Of a DNA stretch of 64,000 nt, positions 15,816-23,801 are shown in pieces. Position numbers and translations under genes: made by a program. The notes below the pieces were generated by a model, which was given only the letters and a program-made list of their open reading frames with translations, searched no databases and had not been told where the DNA came from. Every line of letters begins with the position of its first letter. Positions within the stretch are counted from its first letter, which is position 1. Source of the DNA: JAYQKL01 sp049890195 (GTDB taxonomy: Bacteria > Pseudomonadota > Alphaproteobacteria > RS24); contig JBMHBY010000003.1 of the NCBI GenBank assembly GCA_049890195.1, forward strand, positions 62,001 through 126,000, in the 5' to 3' direction.

Positions 15816-16217
15816 ATGGGTGAGTACAAATTCTCCGACAACCCGCATAAAGGCAACACCGGCGTCAAACGTGCCTGGTTCGCCCTGCTGAACAGCCTGT
15901 CCGGTTTCAAATTCGCCTGGCGGGAGGAAAGCGCCATCCGCCAGGAGTTCATCATCTCCTGCCTGCTTGTGCCGCTGGCGGTGTTTCTGCCTGTGACCTT
16001 GATTGAAAAAATCTTGATGCTTTTCAGTGTTGTGCTGGTCTTCATCATTGAACTTCTGAACTCCAGTGTCGAAGCCGCCATTGACCGCATCTCACTTGAA
16101 AAACACGGCCTGTCCAAACGGGCCAAGGATTACGGCAGCGCCGCCGTCATGTTGGCCATGTGCCTGGTCGGGCTAGTCTATGGGCTGGTGCTGCTGAATT
16201 ATCTCAACCTTCTGTAA
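15816..16217 (+). CDS. dgkA: diacylglycerol kinase (prokaryotic DgkA type)
   Basis: A 133-residue inner-membrane enzyme with three membrane helices. It phosphorylates diacylglycerol to phosphatidic acid, recycling lipid turnover products. The signature is clear: FKFAWREESAIRQEF near the first helix, and IIELLNSSVEAAIDRI followed by KRAKDYGSAAV, which holds the catalytic and metal-binding glutamates. The length is close to that of E. coli DgkA, with a slightly longer N-terminus. It is separated from the nitroreductase by a 129-bp divergent gap and shows no link to the catabolic genes on either side. Confidence 0.93.
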   Translation: MGEYKFSDNPHKGNTGVKRAWFALLNSLSGFKFAWREESAIRQEFIISCLLVPLAVFLPVTLIEKILMLFSVVLVFIIELLNSSVEAAIDRISLEKHGLSKRAKDYGSAAVMLAMCLVGLVYGLVLLNYLNLL

Positions 16218-16278
16218 TCTGTCCCCGCCGCATGGCCGGCTGGTATGCTGAACTTTCCCGCGCCTGACAGGAGACAGC

Positions 16279-16707
16279 ATGACCTACCGCTTCGGAACAG
16301 GATCCCTGACGCAGCTGAAAAGCTGCCATACGGACCTGCGCACAATATTGGACACCGTGATCAATCACATGGACATCACCGTACTGGCCGGTCACCGTGA
16401 TGAAGTCATGCAGAACAAACTTCAGGAAAAGGGGTTGAGCCGCCTGCGGTATCCGCTGAGCCGGCACAACCAAATCCCGTCCATGGCGGTGGACATCGCC
16501 CCCTACACCCCGCTGGCGGAGAGCGGGGTGGAGTGGGACGACCGTGAGGCTTTTGCCTATATGGGCGGTCTGGTGCGCGGCATTGCTGTCATGATGAGAC
16601 GCGACGGGCACATCAAGCATGATCTGGTCTGGGGCGGCGACTGGAACGCCGACGGGCGGGTCCGCGATGAAAGCTTCCGTGACCTGGTGCATTTTGAGCT
16701 GCGCTGA
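16279..16707 (+). CDS. M15-family peptidase (D-Ala-D-Ala carboxypeptidase / endolysin-like)
   Basis: A 142-residue single-domain zinc peptidase of the M15 group. The zinc ligands are apparent: His63 and Asp72 in SRHNQIPSMAVDIAP, and His138 in DLVHFEL. WGGDWN supplies the typical aromatic loop. The nearest known forms are phage L-alanyl-D-glutamate endopeptidases and small D-Ala-D-Ala carboxypeptidases. No signal peptide or other phage gene is visible, so it may be a cytoplasmic or domesticated lysin-type enzyme. GGAGA precedes the ATG. A strong hairpin terminator lies 17 bases after the stop. Confidence 0.85.
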   Translation: MTYRFGTGSLTQLKSCHTDLRTILDTVINHMDITVLAGHRDEVMQNKLQEKGLSRLRYPLSRHNQIPSMAVDIAPYTPLAESGVEWDDREAFAYMGGLVRGIAVMMRRDGHIKHDLVWGGDWNADGRVRDESFRDLVHFELR

Positions 16708-16724
16708 AGCGTCAAAAACTGCAC

Positions 16725-16754
16725 AAAAAAAGAGCGGGGCAAGCCCCGCTCTTT
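16725..16754. terminator. bidirectional rho-independent terminator
   Basis: AGAGCGGGGC and GCCCCGCTCT form a perfect 10-bp stem around a two-base spacer. T residues lie on both outer sides: a run of six on the minus strand and three on the plus. It separates the convergent M15 peptidase and second receptor genes and should stop both transcripts. Confidence 0.9.
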
Positions 16755-16776
16755 CTGTGTTTGGTGTCCGTCAGGC

Positions 16777-19185
16777 TTAGAAGTTCTGACGGATGGCAAT
16801 GCCGTATGTGCGCGGGGCACTGACATAACCGGAGAAGCTGCCCTGTTGCGCCGTCGTCGGGAAGGCGGAAATCAGGAACTCATCATCGGTCAGGTTACGC
16901 ACCCAGGCACGGATCTCCCAGCCATATTTGGTGTTCTCGACGCCATAGCTGGCATTGACGAGGCTCACCTCACGGCTGGCGACGCTGGCGGCCACATTGT
17001 CCACGACCTGCACATCATCCTCATAGAGATACTCGACGCGGAAATAGGCCTCCTTGTCGGCACCCATTTCATAAGCGTAAACGGCGCCAAGGTTGGCACT
17101 CAGCTCGCTGACACCGGCGGGCGCCTGACCTGTCAGATCCGGAAGCGCATTGTAGGTCTCATATTCCGGGTCGATATAGGTGGCGGAGGCCGTCACGGTC
17201 AGGTTTTCGCTGAGCGCAAAGGCGGCGTCAATCTCGGCACCTGTGTGAACCTGCAGACCGGCATTGATAAGGGCAAAGCCTGTGCCGGTGAACAGGTTGG
17301 ACTGGAAGCCGTCAATTTCCTGCTCAAACAGAGCCACGTTGACGAAACCGTTATCCAAGGTCTTCTTTAGGCCGATTTCGATGTTCTGGGCCTCTTCCGG
17401 CTTGGCCGAACGAATGGTGCGCGCATCAACCGACATGTTGACGGATGTCGCCTTGAAGCCTGTGGAATGGCTCACATAAATGCTGGTTGAATCATCCAGC
17501 TCATAGGTGAAGCGCAGGCTGTGGGTCAGGTCGTCTGATTTGAAGACACCGGACTCATTGGCGTTCGGGTAGTTGACGAACGGCGGGAAGAACTGCAGGG
17601 CAGCCAGCGCCGGGTTAACCGCTGCCAAAGGCAAGGCACCGAAGGGGTCATCAATGTCAACGTCAGCAATCACGGTTTTTTCATCTTCCGTGTAGTTCAG
17701 GCCGACAGAGACTGTCAGATCGTCTGAGATGTTGTAGTCAAGTGTACCGAACAGTGAAATCGCTTCGTTCTGCATGGTGAAGTATTCACCCTGCAGACCT
17801 TGACCTGTTTGATACCAGGTACCCGCCAGAGCGTCTCTGGCAGCCTGTAATGCGGGAACGGCGTTGACCGTCGCTGTATCGGCAATACCAGTTGCTCCCG
17901 GTGCGATGCCAGCACCAATAAGTGTGAGTGTCGACGCCAGACCAGTTATATTCGTCGTGTTTTGGGTCGCACCAGCCAAAAGAGCATTGACATACGGATT
18001 CATGGCCGGACCATAAATGACATCACGGAAGTGTTTCACATCTTCATCGAAGTAGTAACCACCAACCATCCATTGCAGGTCGCTGTCATTGTCGGACGAC
18101 AGACGCAGTTCCTGGGTGAAGGTCTCAAACTTGTCGAGAATTTCATTGCGGCCGAGCGCGTCAGCGATGTTGAAGTCGCCGTCGGTTTCAGAGTTCACAA
18201 CCTGCTCACGATAGGATGTGATGGAGACGAACTGCATGCCGTCCATGTCAACGTCAAACTGGGCGGAAATGCCTTTGCCTTCCAGCTCATTTGTCGGGTT
18301 GCGCGACAGGGCGATTTCACGAACATCGTCCCCGACCGGTGGGGTCGGTGTCGAAAGACCAAGCGGTGTTCTGAAAGCGGCGCCAATCATGTTCAAACCA
18401 GCTGTAGCCGCACCGGACTGCAGCATGGAAGCACCACAGCATTTCTCATCTGTTGAGTTGTAGTCGGCAATCACCCGCAGGGTTGTGCTGTCGGTCAACT
18501 CGGACAGAAACTGAGCGCGGATCTGCATACGGTTGCGCTCGTTCAGTTTTTCACCATTCGTGATGTTGGTGTAGTAACCGTCATTCTCATTGACGCTGCC
18601 GGTCAGGCGGAAGGCTGTGGAGTCACTCAACGGACCGGAGACAGTCCCTTTCAGTATGGTGTTGCCATAATTGCCGAAATTCGCTTCAACCATGCCGTTG
18701 AACTCGTCATCCGGCAGAGCGGTTGTGATGCTGATCACACCGGCAGACGCGTTTTTGCCGAACAGTGTGGATTGCGGGCCACGCAGAACCTCAACACGCT
18801 CAACGGTCGGCAGGTCAGCCAGGGACGCACCTGAGCGTGAGCGATAGACACCGTCAATATAAACGGCCACAGACGGCTCAATGCCCGGATTGTTGGCGCC
18901 GTTGCCGAAACCACGGATGATGAAGTTGGTGTTGGCGGAGGACTGCAACTGGGAAATCCGCAATGACGGAACAACCGTCTGCAAATCCAGCAGGTCAACA
19001 ATCTGAGCCTGTTCAATAGTTTCACCGGAAGTCACCGTCACCGCGATCGGCACTTCCTGCAGAGTTTGTTCACGCTTTGCCGCGGTTACGACAATTTCGT
19101 CAACATTGGCAAGAGCAACCTGTGTCATCGCCAAAGATGCGATGAGGGTTCCCGTAGCCGTTGTTTTGGTAAATTTGAGCGTCAT
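16777..19185 (-). CDS. TonB-dependent outer-membrane receptor (second)
   Basis: An 802-residue receptor. It has a signal peptide (cut after VALA, about residue 26), TonB box DEIVVTA (29-35), plug domain (about 45-165, including IRGFGNG, VAVYIDGVYRSR and LRGPQSTLFGKNASAG), and a barrel ending in IAIRQNF. A stretch at about 392-470 is rich in Ala, Thr and Gly and looks like a long extracellular loop. An adjacent Cys pair (249-250) lies in another loop. The ATG at 19185 follows GGAGGGG and is preferred over one 8 codons upstream. It shares only general family features with the receptor at 5055. It probably serves the same cluster, because a near-identical palindrome precedes both. Confidence 0.95.
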   Translation of the reverse strand: MTLKFTKTTATGTLIASLAMTQVALANVDEIVVTAAKREQTLQEVPIAVTVTSGETIEQAQIVDLLDLQTVVPSLRISQLQSSANTNFIIRGFGNGANNPGIEPSVAVYIDGVYRSRSGASLADLPTVERVEVLRGPQSTLFGKNASAGVISITTALPDDEFNGMVEANFGNYGNTILKGTVSGPLSDSTAFRLTGSVNENDGYYTNITNGEKLNERNRMQIRAQFLSELTDSTTLRVIADYNSTDEKCCGASMLQSGAATAGLNMIGAAFRTPLGLSTPTPPVGDDVREIALSRNPTNELEGKGISAQFDVDMDGMQFVSITSYREQVVNSETDGDFNIADALGRNEILDKFETFTQELRLSSDNDSDLQWMVGGYYFDEDVKHFRDVIYGPAMNPYVNALLAGATQNTTNITGLASTLTLIGAGIAPGATGIADTATVNAVPALQAARDALAGTWYQTGQGLQGEYFTMQNEAISLFGTLDYNISDDLTVSVGLNYTEDEKTVIADVDIDDPFGALPLAAVNPALAALQFFPPFVNYPNANESGVFKSDDLTHSLRFTYELDDSTSIYVSHSTGFKATSVNMSVDARTIRSAKPEEAQNIEIGLKKTLDNGFVNVALFEQEIDGFQSNLFTGTGFALINAGLQVHTGAEIDAAFALSENLTVTASATYIDPEYETYNALPDLTGQAPAGVSELSANLGAVYAYEMGADKEAYFRVEYLYEDDVQVVDNVAASVASREVSLVNASYGVENTKYGWEIRAWVRNLTDDEFLISAFPTTAQQGSFSGYVSAPRTYGIAIRQNF

Positions 19186-19296
19186 TAGCCCCTCCCCAAG
19201 TAAAAACAAATAAGTAACTCATGTTTTAAATTACTGTTCACCATCTTCAATATTTTAAAACCCCTGTAAAGCCCTGTTTTGACGGCAAATTTATAT

Positions 19297-19312
19297 GTTG
19301 CAATAATGCAAC
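19297..19312. promoter_or_regulatory. GTTGCA-ATAA-TGCAAC palindrome upstream of the second receptor
   Basis: A perfect 6-bp inverted repeat around ATAA. Read toward the receptor gene it is followed at once by ATATAAAT. It falls exactly in the 17-base spacer ahead of the TATAAA box, so a bound regulator would cover the promoter. Fourteen of sixteen bases match the site at 3337-3352. Confidence 0.55.
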
Positions 19313-19398
19313 TACTTTTCTGTCCCTTTTTGTCAGTGAACCTCAGATTGCCCCCACTTTAAAACGAAAAAAATTGGGGCTTCCCGGTTTCTACAGGC

Positions 19399-19426
19399 TT
19401 GACTTGCGGTTTCCAGCCTGTATATT
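19399..19426 (+). promoter_or_regulatory. sigma-70-type promoter of rplU-rpmA
   Basis: TTGACT at 19399-19404 and TATATT at 19421-19426 are separated by 16 bases. Transcription would begin near 19433, leaving a leader of about 105 bases before rplU. Confidence 0.7.
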
Positions 19427-19538
19427 GCCCCGAAATTGCGTCACCCGTGTGGTTGGCGGATTTATTAATGGTTCATTTCCGGCTCATGCCGGCCGCCTGC
19501 GGAAATACAGTACGGGCGGGAAATAAAGGAATAAGCCC

Positions 19539-19916
19539 ATGTATGCGGTTGTTCGTACCGGTGGCAAACAATACCGGGTCGCCAAGGATGACGTGATTGA
19601 ACTGGAACGCCTTGACGGTGAAGCCGGCGACAAAATCAAGCTGACCGACATTTTGATGGTCGGGGAGGCCGGCAAAAAGCCGACCATTGGCACACCTGTC
19701 GTCAAAGGGGCCTCGGTCACAGCCGAAGTGCTTGACCAGACACGCGGCGACAAGATTGATGTCATCAAGTTCAAGCGCCGCAAGAATTATCATCGCCTGC
19801 ACGGGCATCGTCAGGATCTGACGAAGGTCAAAATCACGGCGATTTCCAAGGCGGCCGCCAAAAAGGCCGCCCCGAAAAAAGCGGCTGACGAGGAAGCCGC
19901 TTCAGACAAGGAGTAA
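19539..19916 (+). CDS. rplU: 50S ribosomal protein L21
   Basis: A 125-residue L21. The conserved start MYAVVRTGGKQYRVAKDD and the C-terminal rRNA-binding block KFKRRKNYHRLHGHRQ are present, followed by a lysine/alanine-rich and then acidic tail of about 20 residues. Such tails are common in alphaproteobacterial L21. It binds 23S rRNA on the solvent side of the 50S subunit. It is the first gene of the rplU-rpmA pair, 6 bases ahead of rpmA, and is preceded by a clear sigma-70-type promoter. Confidence 0.98.
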   Translation: MYAVVRTGGKQYRVAKDDVIELERLDGEAGDKIKLTDILMVGEAGKKPTIGTPVVKGASVTAEVLDQTRGDKIDVIKFKRRKNYHRLHGHRQDLTKVKITAISKAAAKKAAPKKAADEEAASDKE

Positions 19917-19922
19917 AGGCAC

Positions 19923-20192
19923 ATGGCTCACAAGAAAGCAGGCGGTTCATCCCGCAATGGTCGCGACAGTGCCGGCCGTCGTCTTGGTGTCAAGAAATTC
20001 GGCGGTGAGCATGTCATCCCCGGCAACATCATCATTCGCCAACGCGGCACCAAATGGCACCCCGGCGACAATGTCGGTATCGGCAAGGACCACACAATCT
20101 TTGCCCTGATTGAAGGCAAGGTGCAATTCGGCAAAGCGCGCGGCGACCGCACAACGGTTTCGGTCACGCCGGTTCCGGAAGCCGCAGAATAA
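19923..20192 (+). CDS. rpmA: 50S ribosomal protein L27
   Basis: An 89-residue L27. The glycine-rich, basic N-terminus MAHKKAGGSSRNGRDS reaches the peptidyl-transferase centre and helps place the tRNA 3' end. GVKKFGGEHVIPGNIIIRQRGTKWHPG is the diagnostic core. It has no Firmicutes-type N-terminal propeptide. It lies 6 bases after rplU and ends before a hairpin terminator, so the two genes form their own transcript ahead of obg. Confidence 0.98.
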   Translation: MAHKKAGGSSRNGRDSAGRRLGVKKFGGEHVIPGNIIIRQRGTKWHPGDNVGIGKDHTIFALIEGKVQFGKARGDRTTVSVTPVPEAAE

Positions 20193-20240
20193 CCATCGGG
20201 CGTATTCGGCGTCCGTCGGGCGCGCCATGATGTGAAACAA

Positions 20241-20267
20241 GGGAGATGGCCGCCATCTCCCTTTTTT
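20241..20267 (+). terminator. rho-independent terminator after rpmA
   Basis: GGGAGATGG pairs with CCATCTCCC (9 bp, loop CCG) and is followed by six T residues, 49 bases after the rpmA stop. Confidence 0.9.
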
Positions 20268-20302
20268 AATGTGTTGATGTGAAATAACGGTAAACTGCAG
20301 TC

Positions 20303-21343
20303 ATGAAATTTCTGGATCAGGCCAAAGTATATATCCGCTCGGGCAATGGCGGCGGCGGCTCCGTGAGTTTCCGCCGCGAGGCCCATGTTGAATATGGCGG
20401 ACCGGACGGCGGCGACGGCGGACGCGGCGGACATGTCTATGCCGAATGCGTCAACGGATTGAACACACTGATCGACTACCGGTACCAACAGCACTTCAAA
20501 GCCGGCACCGGCGGTCACGGCATGGGCAAAAACCGCTCGGGCAAACACGGGGATGACAAAATCCTGAAGGTCCCGGTCGGCACGCAGATCTTCGCTGAGG
20601 ACAATGACACATTGATCGCCGACCTGACCGAAGTGGGCCAGACCGTCCTGCTGGCGGAAGGCGGCAATGGCGGCTTCGGCAACGCCCGTTTCAAAGGGCC
20701 TGTCAATCAGGCCCCGCGCCACGCCAACCCCGGACAGGACGGCCGTGATGCTTGGGTCTGGCTGCGCCTGAAGCTGATAGCGGATGTCGGACTGATCGGC
20801 CTGCCCAATGCCGGCAAGTCAACTTTTCTGGCAGGCTCCACGCGGGCCAAGCCGAAAATCGCCGATTACCCCTTTACGACCCTGCATCCGAATTTGGGGG
20901 TCGTGGGCGCCAAAGGGCGGGAGTTTGTCATGGCGGACATTCCGGGTCTGATTGAGGGCGCTTCAGACGGTGCCGGCTTGGGACATCGGTTTCTCGGTCA
21001 TGTTGAACGCTGCACCATGCTGCTGCATCTGGTGGACGGCACCCAGGATGATGTGGTGGAGGCCTACCGCGTCATCCGCAGCGAACTGGCGGCCTATGAT
21101 GCCGGGCTGGCCGGTAAACCGGAGATTCTCGCCCTCAACAAATGCGACGCCTTGACTGACGCCGAGATTGAGGACAAATGCGCCGCCCTGAAATCGGTTT
21201 TTGCAGGTGCGGTTTGGACCATATCAGGCGCAACTCGCGCCGGAACCGAAGCTCTGCTGGCGGCGATGTTGACCCGGTTGGATGATTCTGCCCAGAATCA
21301 AGACCCCGCAGGGGAAAAGGCAACCGCAGGCTGGCGGCCTTAG
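20303..21343 (+). CDS. obg: GTPase Obg/CgtA, 50S assembly and stress regulator
   Basis: A 346-residue Obg protein. The N-terminal glycine-rich Obg fold spans about 1-158 (SGNGGGGSVSFRREAHVEYG). The G domain follows, with G1 GLPNAGKS (166-173), G3 DIPG (212-215) and G4 NKCD (279-282). The switch segment DYPFTTLHPNLGVV is intact. Obg is an essential GTPase that binds late 50S precursors and links ribosome maturation to cell cycle and ppGpp. The C-terminal extension is short. It follows the rpmA terminator and precedes proB by 10 bases, an arrangement common in alphaproteobacteria. Confidence 0.97.
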   Translation: MKFLDQAKVYIRSGNGGGGSVSFRREAHVEYGGPDGGDGGRGGHVYAECVNGLNTLIDYRYQQHFKAGTGGHGMGKNRSGKHGDDKILKVPVGTQIFAEDNDTLIADLTEVGQTVLLAEGGNGGFGNARFKGPVNQAPRHANPGQDGRDAWVWLRLKLIADVGLIGLPNAGKSTFLAGSTRAKPKIADYPFTTLHPNLGVVGAKGREFVMADIPGLIEGASDGAGLGHRFLGHVERCTMLLHLVDGTQDDVVEAYRVIRSELAAYDAGLAGKPEILALNKCDALTDAEIEDKCAALKSVFAGAVWTISGATRAGTEALLAAMLTRLDDSAQNQDPAGEKATAGWRP

Positions 21344-21353
21344 GAGACGTATC

Positions 21354-22535
21354 ATGACCAAGCCAGTAAATGCATCCGCCCATGCCGCCCTGAAAGAGGC
21401 CGGCCGCATCGTCATCAAGGTCGGTTCTGCGCTGCTGATGCAGGACGAGCACGGAAACCTGCGCCGTGACTGGATGCACGCCATGGCGCAGGACATTGCG
21501 AGTCTGCAAAATCAGGGCAAGGAGGTGACGCTCGTCTCCTCAGGCGCCATCGCGCTGGGGCGCGGCGAACTTGGCCTGACCCGCAACACCTTGACACTGG
21601 AACAAAGTCAGGCGGCGGCGGCCACAGGCCAGATTGCTCTGGCTCAGGCCTGGCGTGAAGTGCTGGCCGAGCAGGGCTGCAGTGGGGCGCAAATTCTGTT
21701 GACGCTGGACGACACCGAACAGCGCCGCCGTTACCTGAATGCCCGCGGCACACTGAACACTTTGCTGGGGCTGAAAGTCGTTCCGATCATCAATGAAAAT
21801 GACACCGTGGCGACACAGGAAATCCGCTATGGCGACAATGACCGGCTGGCGGCACGGGTCGCCGCAATGATAACCTCCGACTGCCTGATCCTGCTGTCGG
21901 ATGTGGACGGGCTGTATGCCGACAAAGACCGCATCGGTGACGCCGATGCGCATATTGCGGACGTGCAACATTTGGGCGAGGAGATTTATGCCATGGCCGG
22001 AACCAGCGAAAACAGGTTCAGCAGCGGCGGCATGATCACCAAATTGGAGGCGGCGCGCCTGGCAACCCAAGCCGGCGCCCACATGATTCTGGGCGATGGC
22101 CGGCCAAACCACGCGCTTGGCGGCCTGGTCGACGGGACCAGCAATTGTACATTTTTCCGAGCCCATCACAGCCCGCATGCCGCCAGAAAATCCTTTATCG
22201 CCGGCAGTCTGCAAAACGGCAGCCGCGTGCATATTGACGCCGGGGCCGCCGCGGCATTGCACAAGGGGAAAAGCCTGCTCCATATCGGGGTGACGCGCAT
22301 TGAAGGCCAGTTCGAACGGGGCGCCTGCGTTGCTGTCATTGCGGCGGACGGCACCGAGATCGCCCGCGGCTTGGTGGAACATTCTGATGCGGCGTCCCGC
22401 ACCTTCATCGGCAAACAAACCGATGAAATCGCTGCAGAATTGGATTATTATGGCCGGACGGAATTAATCCACCGCGACAATCTTGTTTTGACACACAAAC
22501 AAGAGGATGAGGCCAGCAGGAGAGGGACAAAATGA
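21354..22535 (+). CDS. proB: glutamate 5-kinase
   Basis: A 393-residue glutamate 5-kinase that makes gamma-glutamyl phosphate in the first step of proline synthesis. The amino-acid-kinase domain shows RIVIKVGSALL, VSSGAIALGRGEL, INENDTVAT, FGDND-type RYGDNDRLAARVA and SSGGMITKLEAA. A C-terminal PUA domain (about 285-375) follows. The ATG at 21354 has TAGGAGA 6 bases upstream; a longer frame reaching back into obg is rejected. Its stop overlaps the proA start by ATGA, so the two enzymes, which channel a labile intermediate, are co-translated. Proline feedback inhibition is known for the family. Confidence 0.97.
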   Translation: MTKPVNASAHAALKEAGRIVIKVGSALLMQDEHGNLRRDWMHAMAQDIASLQNQGKEVTLVSSGAIALGRGELGLTRNTLTLEQSQAAAATGQIALAQAWREVLAEQGCSGAQILLTLDDTEQRRRYLNARGTLNTLLGLKVVPIINENDTVATQEIRYGDNDRLAARVAAMITSDCLILLSDVDGLYADKDRIGDADAHIADVQHLGEEIYAMAGTSENRFSSGGMITKLEAARLATQAGAHMILGDGRPNHALGGLVDGTSNCTFFRAHHSPHAARKSFIAGSLQNGSRVHIDAGAAAALHKGKSLLHIGVTRIEGQFERGACVAVIAADGTEIARGLVEHSDAASRTFIGKQTDEIAAELDYYGRTELIHRDNLVLTHKQEDEASRRGTK

Positions 22536-23800
22536 CAGACAGCCTTCAGCAGACCATGAATGATATTGGCGCCCGCGCCGCCACTGCAGCACGTCGGCTT
22601 GGAACCGCCACAACCGACCAGAAAAACGCTGTTTTGCTGGAAGCGGCCGCACAATTACGGGCCAATGCGCAGACCATTCTCGCCGCCAATGCAACCGATA
22701 TGGAACTGGCCAAGGAAAAGGGGCTGAACAATGCCCGGCTTGACCGCATCGCCTTGGATACGCAGCGGTTGGAAGGCATCGCCAAAGCCCTGGAGGAGGT
22801 TGTTGACCTGCCGGATCCGGTCGGGGACACCATGGCACGCTGGGACCGCCCGAACGGGTTGGATATTGCCCGCGTACGCGTGCCGTTGGGGGTCATCGGA
22901 GTGATTTATGAAAGCCGGCCCAATGTCACGGCAGACGCGGCGGCTTTGTGTCTCAAATCCGGCAACGCCGTCATTTTGCGCGGCAGTTCGGAAATCCAGA
23001 ATGCCGCACAAGCCATCACTGACTGTTTTGCTGCAGCCTTGCAAGAAACCGGACTGCCGGAGGCCTGTGTTCAGCTGGTGCCGACCCCGGACCGGGCCGC
23101 AGTCGGCATGATGCTGGCCGGGCTGGACGGGACAGTTGACGTGATTGTGCCGCGCGGCGGCAAAAGCCTGGTTGAACGCGTCCAGAATGACGCCCGTGTG
23201 CCGGTGTTTTCGCACCTGGACGGGATTTGCCACACCTATGTTCATGAAGCCGCCGATCTCGATATGGCGAAAGAGGTCAGCCTCAACGCAAAAATGCGGC
23301 GCCCGGGCATTTGCGGTGCGACCGAGACCCTTCTGGTTGACCGCAGCTGCGCCACAACGCATCTGGCGCCTTTGGTCAGCAATCTGCTGGAAGCCGGCTG
23401 CGCCGTACGCGGCGATGAGGCTGCTCAAGCGGCGGATAACCGCGTCACCGCAGCCAAGGACGAGGACTGGGACACGGAATATTTGGACAGCATCATTTCC
23501 GTCAAGCTGATTGACGGCATTGGCGAAGCTGTTGACCATATCGCCCGACATGGGTCCGGCCACACCGAGGCCATCATCACCGATGACACGGAGGCCGCAG
23601 AGCAGTTTCTCAACACGGTGGACAGCGCCATCGTGATGCATAACAGTTCGACCCAATTCGCCGATGGCGGTGAGTTTGGCATGGGGGCCGAGATCGGGAT
23701 TGCGACGGGTCGGTTTCACGCCCGTGGACCTGTCGGCCTGGAACAGCTGACCACATTCAAATATCAAGTGCGCGGCAGCGGCCAGACACGGCCGAAATAA
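22532..23800 (+). CDS. proA: gamma-glutamyl phosphate reductase
   Basis: A 422-residue NADPH-dependent reductase that converts gamma-glutamyl phosphate to glutamate semialdehyde, the second step of proline synthesis. It has the aldehyde-dehydrogenase-like fold, with IGVIYESRPNVTADA (about 122-136), the nucleotide-side VIVPRGGKSLVERV, and the catalytic Cys261 in RRPGICGATETLL. The C-terminal EFGMGAEIGIATGRFHARGPVGLEQLT block is typical. It overlaps proB by 4 bases and is followed 1 base later by nadD. Length matches the family. Confidence 0.97.
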   Translation: MTDSLQQTMNDIGARAATAARRLGTATTDQKNAVLLEAAAQLRANAQTILAANATDMELAKEKGLNNARLDRIALDTQRLEGIAKALEEVVDLPDPVGDTMARWDRPNGLDIARVRVPLGVIGVIYESRPNVTADAAALCLKSGNAVILRGSSEIQNAAQAITDCFAAALQETGLPEACVQLVPTPDRAAVGMMLAGLDGTVDVIVPRGGKSLVERVQNDARVPVFSHLDGICHTYVHEAADLDMAKEVSLNAKMRRPGICGATETLLVDRSCATTHLAPLVSNLLEAGCAVRGDEAAQAADNRVTAAKDEDWDTEYLDSIISVKLIDGIGEAVDHIARHGSGHTEAIITDDTEAAEQFLNTVDSAIVMHNSSTQFADGGEFGMGAEIGIATGRFHARGPVGLEQLTTFKYQVRGSGQTRPK

Positions 23801-23801
23801 T

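Larger units (their letters stand above)
19186..19538. other. 353-bp divergent regulatory region between the second receptor and rplU
   Basis: No coding sequence is credible here. The left part (19186-19330) is A+T-rich and holds the receptor's ribosome site, a TATAAA box (minus strand, 19290-19295) and a 16-bp palindrome. The right part holds the rplU promoter and an about 100-base leader with small hairpins such as CCGGCTCATGCCGG. I could not match the leader to a known L21 leader RNA. Confidence 0.6.

Noticed and set aside
16279..16707. The M15 endolysin-like gene as a sign of a prophage
   Set aside because: No holin, tail, capsid, integrase or attachment repeat is near; the flanks are dgkA and a TonB receptor gene.
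19399..19596. A short plus-strand frame overlapping the rplU promoter and start
   Set aside because: It begins within the -35 box of a strong promoter and overlaps rplU out of frame; no homology is recognised.
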